Positions 46,858 through 57,000 of a stretch of DNA of 64,000 nt are shown piece by piece. The number at the start of each line of letters is the position of its first letter. The stretch's first letter is position 1. The notes under the pieces are model-generated. The model saw only the letters and a list, made by a program, of their open reading frames with translations, made no database searches and was not told the origin of the DNA. This DNA comes from Vicinamibacterales bacterium. Lineage in GTDB: Bacteria > Acidobacteriota > Vicinamibacteria > Vicinamibacterales > SCN-69-37. Made by a program: the position numbers and the translations under genes. Location: positions 366,368-430,367 of the forward strand of contig JAURFE010000001.1 of NCBI GenBank assembly GCA_030827135.1, given 5' to 3'.

Positions 46858-48612
46858 CTACGAGCGTCCGGCGCTGGCCAGGCGGACGCCGCTTTGAATG
46901 ACGCCCACATGGCTGAAGGCCTGGGGGAAATTGCCCAGAAACGCACCTGTGGCAGGGTCGATCTGTTCAGGGAGGAGTCCGACGGAATTCGCGCGGTCAC
47001 ACAGCGAGTCGTATAACGCGTGGGCTTCCTCGAGCCGGCCCTGCAACGTGAAGTTGTCCACCAGCCAGAAGCTGCACAACAGAAACGCGCCTTCGTGGCC
47101 GGCGAGGCCGTCCGGCGAATGCTGCGGCAGATAGCGATACAGGAGGCCGTTCCCGGCGCCAAGCTTGCGCACAATGGACGACGTCGTCGAGACCATGCGG
47201 GGATGCGTCGCCGACACCACCCGTCGCAGCGGCAGCGTCAGGACGCTGGCGTCGGCGTTGCCCCCGCCGAGGTGTTCGGTCAGCAACCGCTCGTCCTCAT
47301 CCCAGGCCTCGTGGAGGATCACCTCCCGAATCTCCTCGGCCGCACGCCGCCAGCCGGCGACGTCGCCTTCAAGGGCGAATCGCTCGGCCATCGACGCGCC
47401 GCGATCAAGCGCCACGGCACACACCGCCGCCGAATACGTGAACACACGTCCGGGTGTCCGCACTTCCCAGATGCCCTGGTCGGGCGACCGCCACGCCAGA
47501 CTCGCCGCGTCAATCAGCCCCCGCAGCTGCGCCCAGAGCGACGGCGTGATGTCACCGTGATGCCGGGCCCATTGCGACGCGCAATCGACAATCTCCCCGT
47601 ACACATCGTGCTGAATCTGGTCGGCCGCGGCATTGCCCCACCGCACCGGGCGTGATCCCCGATAGCCCTCAAGCACCGGGTCCTCCCACTCCGGCTCCGG
47701 CGCCAGCCCCTCGACCGTGTACAACACGCGCGGCCGGCCACTGCGCGCAAAGGCCTGCAGCGCCCAGTGCAGGAAGCCCTTTGCTTCATCCACGAGCCCG
47801 ATCGCCCGCAACGCCTCCACCGAAAACGCGGCATCACGAATCCACGCATACCGGTAGTCCCAATTGCGCGGCCCGGCGATCGCTTCGGGCAACGAAGATG
47901 TCGGGGCGGCGACGATGGCGCCGTTGCCGAAGTGGTCGAGCAACTTCAGCGTGAGGGCGGACCGGCGGACGAGGGCGCGCTGCGGTCCGTCGTACCGGAG
48001 ATGCGTGGCCCACGTCTGCCACGCCTCCCGCGTCCGCGTCATGACGTCCTCAAACGTCGCCGGCTCCCTCTGGCTGCGCCAGCGGAGTGCCACCCACGCC
48101 ACAGTGCCCTCGCTCAGCTCGAGACGCGTGGACCAGCCGGTCAAAGGCAGATCCGATTCGAGCTGAGCGCCGACGTCAGCGCAGCCCTGCCGCGGAGTCA
48201 GCTCAATGTGCACGGTCGCGGGTCCTCGCAGGACTTCGATTTTCCGCAACAGCTCGCCCCGGGCCATCTCGCGTTCGTCGAGCAGGCTGGCGCCGGCAAT
48301 GAACGTCATCGCATCAGTCACACGGAGCGTCGCCGCGGCACTCCGCACCTCGGTGACGAGCACGCCGGTATCCGGCTCGTACCCCTGGCGGCCTTCGGTC
48401 AGACCGTCAAGCGCGATGTGGAAGTGGCCCCCGCGCGCGGAGTCCAGCAGGCTGCAGAGCAGCGGCGGGGAGTCAAAGCGCGGAGCGCACAGCCAGACCA
48501 CCGCGCCGTCGCGCGCGATCAGGGCGGCGGTGGATCCGTCCCCCACCAACCCGTGATCTTCCAGGGGCAGGTAGCCGTCGACGCGTCGGAAGGGGGCCCA
48601 CGGCGCGCTCAA
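46858..48612 (-). CDS. GH15-family glucoamylase/trehalase-like hydrolase
   Basis: 584 residues, cytoplasmic (no signal peptide). The N-terminal beta-domain begins GYLPLEDHGLVGDGSTAALI and DGAVVWLCAPRFDSPPLL. The (alpha/alpha)6 barrel shows the family hallmark GPRNWDYRYAWIRDAAFSVEAL near residue 250, and LPEQIDPATGAFLGNFPQAFSHVGVI at the end supplies the catalytic-base region. Bacterial intracellular GH15 proteins of this layout include trehalases and alpha-glucan hydrolases; the substrate is not decided by sequence. The TTG start at 48612 overlaps the upstream stop (TTGA), so the two genes are coupled. Confidence 0.92.
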   Translation of the reverse strand: MSAPWAPFRRVDGYLPLEDHGLVGDGSTAALIARDGAVVWLCAPRFDSPPLLCSLLDSARGGHFHIALDGLTEGRQGYEPDTGVLVTEVRSAAATLRVTDAMTFIAGASLLDEREMARGELLRKIEVLRGPATVHIELTPRQGCADVGAQLESDLPLTGWSTRLELSEGTVAWVALRWRSQREPATFEDVMTRTREAWQTWATHLRYDGPQRALVRRSALTLKLLDHFGNGAIVAAPTSSLPEAIAGPRNWDYRYAWIRDAAFSVEALRAIGLVDEAKGFLHWALQAFARSGRPRVLYTVEGLAPEPEWEDPVLEGYRGSRPVRWGNAAADQIQHDVYGEIVDCASQWARHHGDITPSLWAQLRGLIDAASLAWRSPDQGIWEVRTPGRVFTYSAAVCAVALDRGASMAERFALEGDVAGWRRAAEEIREVILHEAWDEDERLLTEHLGGGNADASVLTLPLRRVVSATHPRMVSTTSSIVRKLGAGNGLLYRYLPQHSPDGLAGHEGAFLLCSFWLVDNFTLQGRLEEAHALYDSLCDRANSVGLLPEQIDPATGAFLGNFPQAFSHVGVIQSGVRLASAGRS

Positions 48613-49451
48613 ATCCCCCTCAGCAGCGCCCCGATGCCCGACGACGACCGCGGCGGATCAAGTTTGAAGAGGCTCACGGCGTTTTCGAAGAGCATCAACG
48701 CGCGGTCCTTGGGTGGCAGCTTCAGTTCCTCGACGAAGCCCAGGTACGACTCCATGGTGGCCAGTGGCCAGTCGGTGCCGTAGAGCACCTTGCGCGGATT
48801 CATGCCCCACAGCAGCATTTCCTTGAGCTGGGCGCGCATGTACGCCTCGAATCGGTCATTGAAATCACCCAGCGTGAGTCCCGAGATGTCCGTGTACACG
48901 TTCTCGTTCTTGTAGACCACCTCCATGCAGTCGCGAAACCACGGATTGCCGAGGTGGCAGATCAGAAACCGGACCTTCGGAAAATCCACCGCCACTTCGT
49001 CGACGTTCAGCGGATGCGCAAACTTCACCTTGCCGGTCGGCGCATACGTGTCGCCGCAGTGAATCATCACCGGCACATCGAAGTCTTCGGCGAGCCGGTA
49101 GACGGGCTCAAGCTTCTGGTCGGCGGGATAAAACGGCTCGTAGCCGGGATACAGCTTCAGGCCCTTGATCTCTCCGGCCTCGAGCATCCCGCGCCACTCT
49201 TCAATGTGTCCGTCATTGAGGGTCTTCCACGGCACCCCCGCCACGACGTGAATATTGGGCAGGTGACGAGTGGCGTCGATCACCGCGCGCGTGGACGGTC
49301 GCGCGGGTGTCACCTTGTACGAGGTCAGCACCAGCGACACATCCACCCGATTCCGGCGCATCGTCGTCTGCAGACGCGAGAGGCATCCGGCCAGGTCATC
49401 CACCGATTCGTCGTCGTAGTAGTTGAGGTGCGTGTGGCAGTCAATAATCAT
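48609..49451 (-). CDS. amidohydrolase (Amidohydro_2, metal-dependent TIM-barrel hydrolase)
   Basis: 280 residues. Starts MIIDCHTHLNYYD with the HxH metal pair. Other ligands: GLKLYPGYEPF (Lys region), VPVMIHCGDTYAP (His), FLICHLGNPWFRD (His) and VLYGTDWPLA (Asp). This matches the Amidohydro_2 family, which includes decarboxylases and lactonases acting on aromatic or sugar acids. ATG at 49451 is set by the MIIDCHTH start; the frame is open upstream only over another gene. It lies 7 nt after the CmpX-like gene and overlaps the GH15 gene by 4 nt. Confidence 0.9.
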   Translation of the reverse strand: MIIDCHTHLNYYDDESVDDLAGCLSRLQTTMRRNRVDVSLVLTSYKVTPARPSTRAVIDATRHLPNIHVVAGVPWKTLNDGHIEEWRGMLEAGEIKGLKLYPGYEPFYPADQKLEPVYRLAEDFDVPVMIHCGDTYAPTGKVKFAHPLNVDEVAVDFPKVRFLICHLGNPWFRDCMEVVYKNENVYTDISGLTLGDFNDRFEAYMRAQLKEMLLWGMNPRKVLYGTDWPLATMESYLGFVEELKLPPKDRALMLFENAVSLFKLDPPRSSSGIGALLRGI

Positions 49452-49458
49452 CAACGCT

Positions 49459-50124
49459 CTATTTCTTCTTCGTGTGCCGTTCGATGACCCGGGCCGCCCA
49501 TTCGCGGCCACCGAGGCCGAATGCGAGGGCGGCGGCGAGACACACGGCCGCGAAGGCAATCTGGAAGGCGGAGACCAGCACGGCACTGCCAACGGCGACC
49601 TGCTCTGCCGCCATGAAGAGCACAAACACCAACATCGCATATCTGGCCAGGGCGCCCACAGGTTCCGCCGTGGCGCTGCCGACGTTGCTCAGATAACTGG
49701 TCACGACACCGCCGATCACGCGCGACAGCAGGGAGCCGAAGACGAGGATGCCAACGGCGACGAGCACGCTGGGCACGAACTGGACCAGCCGCGAGAACAG
49801 GTCACCCGCCGCACGGACGCCAAGGGCATCAAGCAGGGCGATGAAGACGCCGAGGAGAATCAGCCAGTAGATCGACCCGGCGACCAGGGTGACGGTGGTG
49901 TACTGCACGCCGCCCTGCACGAGAAAATCCTCGACGCCCGAGCGCTCGGCCATGTCGTCCATGCGCATCCACTTGAGGATGCGAATCGCCGCTTTTCGCG
50001 CCAGGCGCGCGACGAGCCAGCCGGCAGCCAGGAGCACGAGCGCAAGTCCGATGTCCGGCAGTACATGCCAGGCACGTTCCGCCTGCCGGTGCAGCGACTC
50101 GATCAGCGTCGCGGTGTCATCCAT
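49459..50124 (-). CDS. CmpX-like membrane protein (conserved TM helix / mechanosensitive-channel type)
   Basis: 221 residues with about five TM helices: IGLALVLLAAGWLVARL near residue 25, VTLVAGSIYWLILLGVFIALL near 77, LVAVGILVFGSLLSRVIGGVV near 119, and two more near the C-terminus. The pattern of Gly-rich paired helices (AGWLVARLARKAAIRIL; FGSLLSRVIGG) matches the conserved TM helix family (CmpX), related to small mechanosensitive channels but lacking the MscS beta-domain. AGGGGAG is upstream of the ATG. First gene of the minus-strand unit with the amidohydrolase and GH15 genes; a link to osmotic response is speculative. Confidence 0.8.
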   Translation of the reverse strand: MDDTATLIESLHRQAERAWHVLPDIGLALVLLAAGWLVARLARKAAIRILKWMRMDDMAERSGVEDFLVQGGVQYTTVTLVAGSIYWLILLGVFIALLDALGVRAAGDLFSRLVQFVPSVLVAVGILVFGSLLSRVIGGVVTSYLSNVGSATAEPVGALARYAMLVFVLFMAAEQVAVGSAVLVSAFQIAFAAVCLAAALAFGLGGREWAARVIERHTKKK

Positions 50125-50177
50125 GTGTACGCGAATCTCCCCTGGGTAGTCATCGTAGCAAAGATGACCCCGTACGC

Positions 50178-50183
50178 TAGAAT
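50178..50183 (+). promoter_or_regulatory. -10 box (TAGAAT) of the M14 peptidase gene, probably leaderless
   Basis: TAGAAT ends exactly 7 nt before ATG at 50191; no Shine-Dalgarno. On the other strand TACGAT (50152-50157) may serve the divergent CmpX-like gene. Confidence 0.6.
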
Positions 50184-50190
50184 CCGCCGC

Positions 50191-52017
50191 ATGACTCGCA
50201 CCCTGCGCCTCGGTTCCGCTCTGGCTCTCGGTCTCACGCTTGTGGGCCTCAACGCGTTTGACCGCTCCACGGCGACGGCCGCCGCACAAGCTCAGCGCCT
50301 TGAGACGCCGGCTGAGGCCGTCACATACAGCCAGGGCGGCACGCTGTATGAGCCACTGATGAAGTTCGTCTACGAACTGGACGCGGCGTCGAACCTGATG
50401 AGCGTCAAGAAGCTGACGACCACGTTGGGCGGCCGGGACGTGGTGCTCGCCGTGCTGTCCAATCCGCCGATTTACCGGCCCGAGGACATTCTCAAGACCG
50501 ACAAACCCGTGGTGCTCATCGTGAACAACGTGCACGGCAATGAAGTGGCGGGCAAGGACGCCAGCATGGAAATCATGCGCGACCTCGTGCAGGGCGATCT
50601 GCGGCCGTTGCTCGACGACGTTGTGGTACTGAACGTGCCGACGATCAACCCGGATGGCGCCGAGGTGCGCCGCCGCACGAACGACCAGAACTTCGACATG
50701 AACCGCGATTACCTGAAGCTGGAATCCCAGGAAATCGGCGCGGTCGTGACCCAGTTGCTGAACGTCTGGCATCCGGACATCTGGGTGGACACCCACCACG
50801 GCGGATCAGCGCCCTACACCCTCACCTACCAGACCAACATGAACCCTGCGGGAGACAAGGGCCTGGTGGATTTCGGCAACAACGAAATCATCGCCGCCAT
50901 CCGTCGCGCCCTGCGGGCCGAGAACTATGACGGCTTCTGGTACTCGGGACCGGGCACGGTGAACGGCGAGGCCGGATGGACGGCGACGTCGGTCGAACCG
51001 CGCAAGCAGCACGTCTACGGTGCGATGGCCAACACGCTCGGCTTCCTGTTCGAAACGCCCTCAGGCACACATCGGGTTGTGGACAACGGCACGCGCGTGG
51101 TGGAGATTCCGCGTGACGAAACGTACCGCCACCAGGTGCGTGGCCAGTACATCGGGCAACGCGAACTGATCCGGTTTGCGGCGACGCGCGCGGCCGACGT
51201 CAAGAAGGTCATCGCCACCGCCAAAGCCACTGCGACGGCGCGCGGCCACAACGACAGCGACAACGACCAGGTGCCGCTCGAATACCGCGTCAGGAACAAG
51301 GGCAACGAGGACTTCTGGGTGCGTGCGGGCGCGGCCGGCGGACGCGGGGCCGGTGGCGCCGGGGGCAGAGGTGGCGCGGGGCGCGCGGGTGGCGCACCGG
51401 CGCAACCGCCGGCGCCGGTGGCCTGGGAGCAGGTCAATCGGCCGGTGTTCCTCGACTACGAAGTGACGCGCTCGACCACGCGGCCGTGGGGATACTTCGT
51501 CACCAACGGCGCGGCCGCGAAGGTGGTGCCGATGCTGCACGACCATCAGATCACCGTGCAGCGCCTCACAGCGCCACTGGAAGTGGAACTCGAGGTCTAC
51601 TACGCGACGTCAATCACGGCTGACGCGTACTTCCAGGGCAAGTACCTGCGTGAGGTGACGGCTGAGAAGCGCACCGAAAAGATGACCCTGCCGGCGGGCA
51701 CACTCTTCATTCCGAGCGGTCAGGCACGGTCCACCCTCATCAGCTATCTGCTCGAACCGGAAACTGACGACAACCTCGTCACCTGGGGCTACCTCGACGA
51801 CTTTCTTCAGGTGACGTCGAACCGTGGCGGCGGCGCCGGGCGCGCCGGCGGCGCACCCGATCCCGATGACCCACAGCCGGCCGCGGCGCGTGGGGGTGGC
51901 CGTGGGGGAGCTGCCGGTCAGCGCATTCCGATGTACCGGCTCATGAAGCAGACGACGTTCCCGGCGGTGGTGGTCGACCCGCCGCCGGCGGGCGTGAAGA
52001 ACCAGATTTACCGATAG
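50191..52017 (+). CDS. secreted M14-family zinc carboxypeptidase-like protein
   Basis: 608 residues with a signal peptide (LGSALALGLTLVGLNAFDRS region, ending near AAAQA). The M14 metal site is seen as His-Glu in NNVHGNEVAGKDAS and His in VDTHHGGSAP; RDYLKLESQE lies between. After the catalytic domain come a Gly/Arg-rich insert (about residues 378-405, RGAGGAGGRGG type), a beta-rich domain and a second Gly-rich insert (about 545-590). It is larger than pancreatic-type carboxypeptidases (about 300). Presumed to trim peptides or peptidoglycan stems outside the cytoplasm; specificity unknown. Confidence 0.9.
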   Translation: MTRTLRLGSALALGLTLVGLNAFDRSTATAAAQAQRLETPAEAVTYSQGGTLYEPLMKFVYELDAASNLMSVKKLTTTLGGRDVVLAVLSNPPIYRPEDILKTDKPVVLIVNNVHGNEVAGKDASMEIMRDLVQGDLRPLLDDVVVLNVPTINPDGAEVRRRTNDQNFDMNRDYLKLESQEIGAVVTQLLNVWHPDIWVDTHHGGSAPYTLTYQTNMNPAGDKGLVDFGNNEIIAAIRRALRAENYDGFWYSGPGTVNGEAGWTATSVEPRKQHVYGAMANTLGFLFETPSGTHRVVDNGTRVVEIPRDETYRHQVRGQYIGQRELIRFAATRAADVKKVIATAKATATARGHNDSDNDQVPLEYRVRNKGNEDFWVRAGAAGGRGAGGAGGRGGAGRAGGAPAQPPAPVAWEQVNRPVFLDYEVTRSTTRPWGYFVTNGAAAKVVPMLHDHQITVQRLTAPLEVELEVYYATSITADAYFQGKYLREVTAEKRTEKMTLPAGTLFIPSGQARSTLISYLLEPETDDNLVTWGYLDDFLQVTSNRGGGAGRAGGAPDPDDPQPAAARGGGRGGAAGQRIPMYRLMKQTTFPAVVVDPPPAGVKNQIYR

Positions 52018-52072
52018 GCACCCAGCGCGCCCGACGCACGCCGATGCGCAGGCATTGGGTCGCGATCCCCCG

Positions 52073-52078
52073 TACAAT
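52073..52078 (+). promoter_or_regulatory. -10 box (TACAAT) of the DEAD-box helicase gene, probably leaderless
   Basis: TACAAT ends 6 nt before the GTG at 52085; no Shine-Dalgarno. Confidence 0.55.
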
Positions 52079-52084
52079 CACTGG

Positions 52085-53974
52085 GTGTCCGATACAGACA
52101 AGAAAGCACTGACGTTTGCCTCTCTGGGGCTCAATGATTCACTGGTCGCCGCGGTTACCGCTCTGGGCTACGAAGAAGCGACCCCCATCCAGGCTGAAGC
52201 GATTCCGCTGCTGATGACCGGCAAGGACCTGATTGGTCAGGCCGGCACGGGCACGGGCAAGACGGCCGCCTTTGCCCTCCCACTCCTCCACCGCCTGCTC
52301 GAAGGCGAAGCTCCGAAGCGCGGTCCCGCACGCGCGCTCATCCTCGTCCCGACACGAGAACTGGCGATGCAGGTCGCCGAAGCGATTCACAAGTACTCCA
52401 AACGGACATCGCTGACTGTGGTGCCCGTCTATGGCGGCGCGCCCATGGATCAGCAGATTCGCGCCCTGCGCCGCGGCGCCGATGTCGTGGTGGCCACGCC
52501 CGGCCGCGCGCTCGATCACCTGAAGCGGCAGACGCTGGTGCTCGACGCTCTCGAAATTCTCGTACTCGACGAAGCGGACGAAATGCTCGACATGGGCTTC
52601 GCCGATGACCTCGACGCCCTGCTCTCCGCGACCCCGCCCACGCGCCAGACGGCGCTGTTTGCCGCCACGATGGCGGCGCGCATCGGTGCGATTGCCGAGA
52701 AACACCTCAAGTCCCCCAAGCGCGTCACCATCAAGGCGGAAAAAAGCACGCCCGGCAAGATGCCGCGCGTCCGGCAGGTCGCCTACCTCGTCTCACGCCA
52801 GCAGAAGAGTTTTGCCCTCGACCGCATCCTTGAGTTCGAGGATCCGGCGTCCGCCATCATCTTCTGCCGCACCCGCGTGGAAGTGGACGAGCTCACCGAC
52901 ACCCTCAAGTCCCATGGCTACGCGGCCCAGGCCCTGCACGGCGGCATGGAACAGCGCCAGCGGGATCGCGTGATGCAGCTCATCCGCGAAGACAAGGCGG
53001 ACGTGCTCGTCGCCACCGACGTGGCCGCGCGCGGTCTCGACATCGACCACATCTCGCACGTCATCAACTATGACATCCCGACGGCGCCGGAAGTCTACGT
53101 CCACCGCATCGGCCGCACGGGCCGTATCGGACGTGAGGGCGTGGCAATCACGCTGGTTGACCCCCGCGAACAGCGCACGTTGCGATTCATTGAATCGGTG
53201 ACCAAACAGACGTTGGAACGCGCGGAACTCCCGACCCTCGCCGCGCTGAAGGCCAAGCGCCTTGATGTCACCCGCGCGGCCCTTCAGGCGCGCATCGTCG
53301 CCGGCGGCCTTGAAGAGACGAAGGCGTTTGTGTTGTCGCTGGGCGCGGACTTCGACCTCGCCGATATCGCCGCTGCGGCGGTGGCGATTGCGCAGGAGGA
53401 GGAAAAGAAGACCGAGGTGCCGGAGTCCCGAGGGTCCGACGTTCCGAAGTTCCGGGGTGCCGAAGGGCCGAAGTTCCGGGGTGCCGAGGTTCCGCGGCCC
53501 ACGCGACGTGATGACGGGCCCAAAACGGTGCTCGCATTCAGCGTCGGGGATGAAGACGGCGTCGGTCCGGGCGATCTGGTCGGCGCGATTGCCGGCGAGT
53601 CGGGCATCGACTCGGGCAGCATCGGGGCAATCCGCATCAACCCGACCTTCTCAACGGTCGAAGTGGCCGAAGGCCTGGTCGAAACCGTGATGGGGGCCCT
53701 GAAAGGCAAGAAGATTCGCGGCACACCGGTGAACATCAAAGTCATGCCGGCTGGTGAGACCTCGTCAGAACGGCCGCGTCCCCGAACGTTCAAGCCCGGC
53801 GGCGCCAAACCTGGCGGGTTCAAACCGGGTGGGCTCAAACCGGGGGGATTCAAGCCGGGGGGATTCAAGCCGGGCGGGTCCAGACCCGGTGGGTTCAAGT
53901 CTGCGGGCAAACCTGGTGGTTTCAAGTCCGCGTTCAAGTCGAAGCCGAAGCCCGGCTTCAAGCGCGACCGCTAA
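52085..53974 (+). CDS. DEAD-box RNA helicase with DbpA/CsdA RNA-binding domain
   Basis: 629-residue ATP-dependent RNA helicase. Motifs in order: Q-motif YEEATPIQAEAIP, I AGTGTGKTAAFALP, Ia PTRELAMQV, Ib TPGRALDHL, II DEADEML, III as AAT (in LFAATMAARIG, not the usual SAT), IV IIFCRTRVEVDEL, V ATDVAARGLDIDHI, VI HRIGRTGRIGR. An RRM-like DbpA/CsdA domain follows (about 478-555, DLVGAIAGESGIDSGSIGAI), then a basic tail of KPGGF repeats. Residues 445-471 (VPKFRGAE-type octapeptides) come from an in-frame 8-nt DNA repeat array. Likely acts in ribosome assembly or mRNA turnover. Confidence 0.95.
   Translation: MSDTDKKALTFASLGLNDSLVAAVTALGYEEATPIQAEAIPLLMTGKDLIGQAGTGTGKTAAFALPLLHRLLEGEAPKRGPARALILVPTRELAMQVAEAIHKYSKRTSLTVVPVYGGAPMDQQIRALRRGADVVVATPGRALDHLKRQTLVLDALEILVLDEADEMLDMGFADDLDALLSATPPTRQTALFAATMAARIGAIAEKHLKSPKRVTIKAEKSTPGKMPRVRQVAYLVSRQQKSFALDRILEFEDPASAIIFCRTRVEVDELTDTLKSHGYAAQALHGGMEQRQRDRVMQLIREDKADVLVATDVAARGLDIDHISHVINYDIPTAPEVYVHRIGRTGRIGREGVAITLVDPREQRTLRFIESVTKQTLERAELPTLAALKAKRLDVTRAALQARIVAGGLEETKAFVLSLGADFDLADIAAAAVAIAQEEEKKTEVPESRGSDVPKFRGAEGPKFRGAEVPRPTRRDDGPKTVLAFSVGDEDGVGPGDLVGAIAGESGIDSGSIGAIRINPTFSTVEVAEGLVETVMGALKGKKIRGTPVNIKVMPAGETSSERPRPRTFKPGGAKPGGFKPGGLKPGGFKPGGFKPGGSRPGGFKSAGKPGGFKSAFKSKPKPGFKRDR
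53417..53496. repeat. 8-nt tandem repeat, 10 units, inside the helicase gene
   Basis: Ten 8-nt units in perfect register (GTGCCGGA, GTCCCGAG, GGTCCGAC, GTTCCGAA, GTTCCGGG, GTGCCGAA, GGGCCGAA, GTTCCGGG, GTGCCGAG, GTTCCGCG). Three units make 24 nt, which gives the octapeptide repeat VPESRGSD / VPKFRGAE / GPKFRGAE. Same family as intergenic arrays at 7246, 33565 and 40249. Confidence 0.92.
53789..53893. repeat. 15-nt coding repeat (KPGGF), 7 units
   Basis: Seven 15-nt units encode FKPGG, AKPGG, FKPGG, LKPGG, FKPGG, FKPGG, SRPGG in the basic C-terminal tail of the helicase. An RNA-binding tail of this type is common in DEAD-box proteins. Confidence 0.85.
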
Positions 53975-54000
53975 GCACGGCAGACAGACCTGGAGGGACA

Positions 54001-54006
54001 TAACAT
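54001..54006 (+). promoter_or_regulatory. possible -10 box (TAACAT) of the alpha-2-macroglobulin gene
   Basis: TAACAT ends 6 nt before ATG at 54013. A GGAGGG lies at 53992-53997, 15 nt before the start, too far for a standard Shine-Dalgarno. Confidence 0.4.
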
Positions 54007-54012
54007 GATGCC

Positions 54013-57000
54013 ATGCGTGGGCTCGGCCTCATCCTTGTGCTCTCCCTGTCGGTCAGTTTTGCGAGTTCGGCGCAGAATGCGCCCCTGACCATCCTTGAGG
54101 CAAGTCCACAAGGCGAAGTCGGACAACGGTCGGATGCCAACGAAATCAGACTGATTTTTTCAGAGCCGATGATCGCGCTCGGGCGATCACCGGCGAATCC
54201 GCAGATCCCGTGGGTCTCGATCACCCCGCGTATCGCCGGCCAGTTCCGCTGGTCCGGCACCACGGTTCTGTTGTTCACACCTGACCCGGCCGCGCCGCTG
54301 CCTGATGCCACGACGTTCACGGTGACCGTGGATGCGAGCGCCACAAGCGCTGCAGGGCGCAGACTCGGTGCGCCGTTCCAGTTCCAGTTCACGACACCTG
54401 CGGTAAAGCTGCTGTCGGCCGAGTGGTATCGCCGGTCAGGGCGCGCGGACAGTCCCGTCGTGCTCGCCGTGCGGTTCAATCAACGCGTACGCGCCACCGA
54501 TGTGCTCGCGCACCTGCAGGTGCGGCACGCGGCGCACACGTGGGATCCACCGCAGTTCAGTGAGCGCGAGTTGGCGCGGCTCAAGACGGGGGATCCCGGC
54601 GGCCTCGCCGCGTTCAACGCAAAGGTGGCGGCGACGCAGCGTGTGGCGTCGCTGACGTCAGTCGTTCCCATCCGCCTGGCCGCCGAATGGAACAAGGAGC
54701 GCTTCCCCGCAGACGACGCGCTCGTCGTGCTGGAAACCACCGCGGTCCCGCCCCCGGGCTCCTGGCTGCGCCTTGCGCTGGATGCGCGAATGCCCAGCCC
54801 GGCCGGCCCCGCGCTGCCCTCGGAAGAACAAACAACCCACCTGGAACTTGAACGGGCGTTCTTTGTGGAGCCGCCGCGGTGCCGTGACAATTGCGACCCG
54901 TCCCGCTGGAACGCCGTCGGCTTTACCGGGGAGGTGACCGCAACCGAATTCTCCCGCGCGCTCGGCATCCGAAACATCACCATCCCCGGTGCCGAGGTCG
55001 ACGTCCGTCGGCCGGCGGGCGCCACGGTGTCCGCCACGAGCGAGAGCTCCTACGGATACAACGTGGAGACGGCCGGGTTCGAACGACAGCCACCGGCATC
55101 CACCTGGCGCATCCGCCTCGACCCGTCCCTCATGTCGACCGATGGCCAGCGCCTTGGCTACACGTGGATTGCGATTGTCGACAACGAACACGAACGCGCG
55201 TTCGTCAGCTTCGGCGACGGCCACGGCGTGTGGGAACGAAGCGGCGGACCGGTGCTGCCGTTCTCGTCGCGCAATTTCTCCACGGTGACGCAGTGGCTCC
55301 AGCGCCTGACACCTGACACGTTGATGCCGACCCTGCGCCGGTTGCAGGAGAACAACTTCCGGCAGACGCCCGACGGCCCAGGCACCAGCCGCCGACTGAC
55401 CGTGACACCTGACGCGATTCAGGCACACGGCGTAAACATCGGCAGCGTGTTGCCCCCCAGCGGGACGGGCCTCGTCTGGGCGGCGGTGCAGCCCGGCACC
55501 ACGATTGCTCGCGCATCGACCGACCAGGAGGAATCGCGCGCCACCATCATCCAGGCCACCAACATGGGCCTGACCGTCAAGGACAGTCCGCAGAACACGC
55601 TGGTGTTTGTCACGGCGCTGGACACCGGGCTGCCGGTTCCAGACGCCGCTGTGTCGATCGTCATGCCGGACAACTCGCGCATCTGGCGTGGTCAGACCAA
55701 CGCGGACGGCATCGCGATGGCGCCCCCGCTTCCCCTGCGGAAGCTCGACAGCTACTGGGAGTTCGCCTTCCTGGTGATGGCCGAAAAAAACGGCGACGTC
55801 GCCTATGTCGGCTCCGATTGGAACGAGGGCATTCAGTCGTGGGACTTCGATCTGCCGTACGACATCAGCGAATCGGAACCGCTGCTGCGCGGGTCGGTCT
55901 TCACGGACCGTGGCGTCTATCGCCCGGGCGAAGAAATCCACGTCAAGGCCATCGTCCGCACCGACACGCCGAGCGGCATTCGCCTGCTTCCGGCCGGCAC
56001 GGCGCTGACCGTGCGCACCATCAACAGCCGCGACCAGACGGTGGACGAGCGCCAGGTGCGACTCAGCGAGTGGAGTTCGTCCGAATGGACGTGGACGCCC
56101 CCCACCAACGCCACGCTCGGCACCTACCGCCTGGAGGTCGTGTGGCCACAGGCCAGCCCAGGCGCGGATCCCGACAACGACCGGCTGTGGATGCGCACGA
56201 TCTCCGGTGAGTTCCTGGTCGCCGCGTACCGCAAGCCCGACTTCCGGGTGGATGCGACGATGACGATGGCGCTGCCGGTGGCGGGGGAAGCGGCGGACCT
56301 GCAGGCGACCGCGCAATATCTGTTCGGATCGGCCGTGGCGGGGCGGCCGGTGCGCTGGTCCGTCTCGAGAGCGGCCGACGACACCGTCCCGACGGCCATC
56401 CGCGAACGGTATCCCCAGCCCCGGTTCTCGTTCGGGGCCGAGGCCGGTGAACCGCCGCCCCCGGGTCCCATGGCCGGTGACACCACGTCCACTTCCGCCG
56501 ACGGGCGATTCGCCGCGCGGATCACCACCGCGACCGCGGACCGTGCGTACCGCTACACGTTTGAAGCGGAAGTCGAAGACGTCTCACGACAGCGGATCGC
56601 CAACCGATCGTCGATCGTCGTACATCCCGCCAGCCTGTATGTGGGTCTTGAGCACACGGACTATTTTGTCAGCACGACGACAGGAACCTCGTTCGGTGTC
56701 GTGGCGGTGGGACTCAATGGTCAGCCCGCGATCGGCACGTCGGTGTCACTCGAATTGCTGAAGGTGCAGTGGACCTCGGCGCGCATCGCCGAGGGCGATG
56801 GATTCTACCGCTGGGAGTCGACGAGGACCGAGACACCCGCAGGCACGTGGACCGTCACCACGGCGTCCGATCCTGTGCGGATCACGGTGCCGGTGGCCGA
56901 AGGTGGCACGTACGTGATGCGCGCGACGGCGAGTGACGCTGCCGGACGGACCACCACGACGGAGCAATCGTTCTACGGCCTCGGAGCGGGCTACACGGCG

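Noticed and set aside
49423..50190. Upstream extension of the M14 peptidase frame to 864 codons
   Set aside because: It runs antisense across the CmpX-like gene; the ATG at 50191 gives a signal peptide and has a TAGAAT box 7 nt before it.
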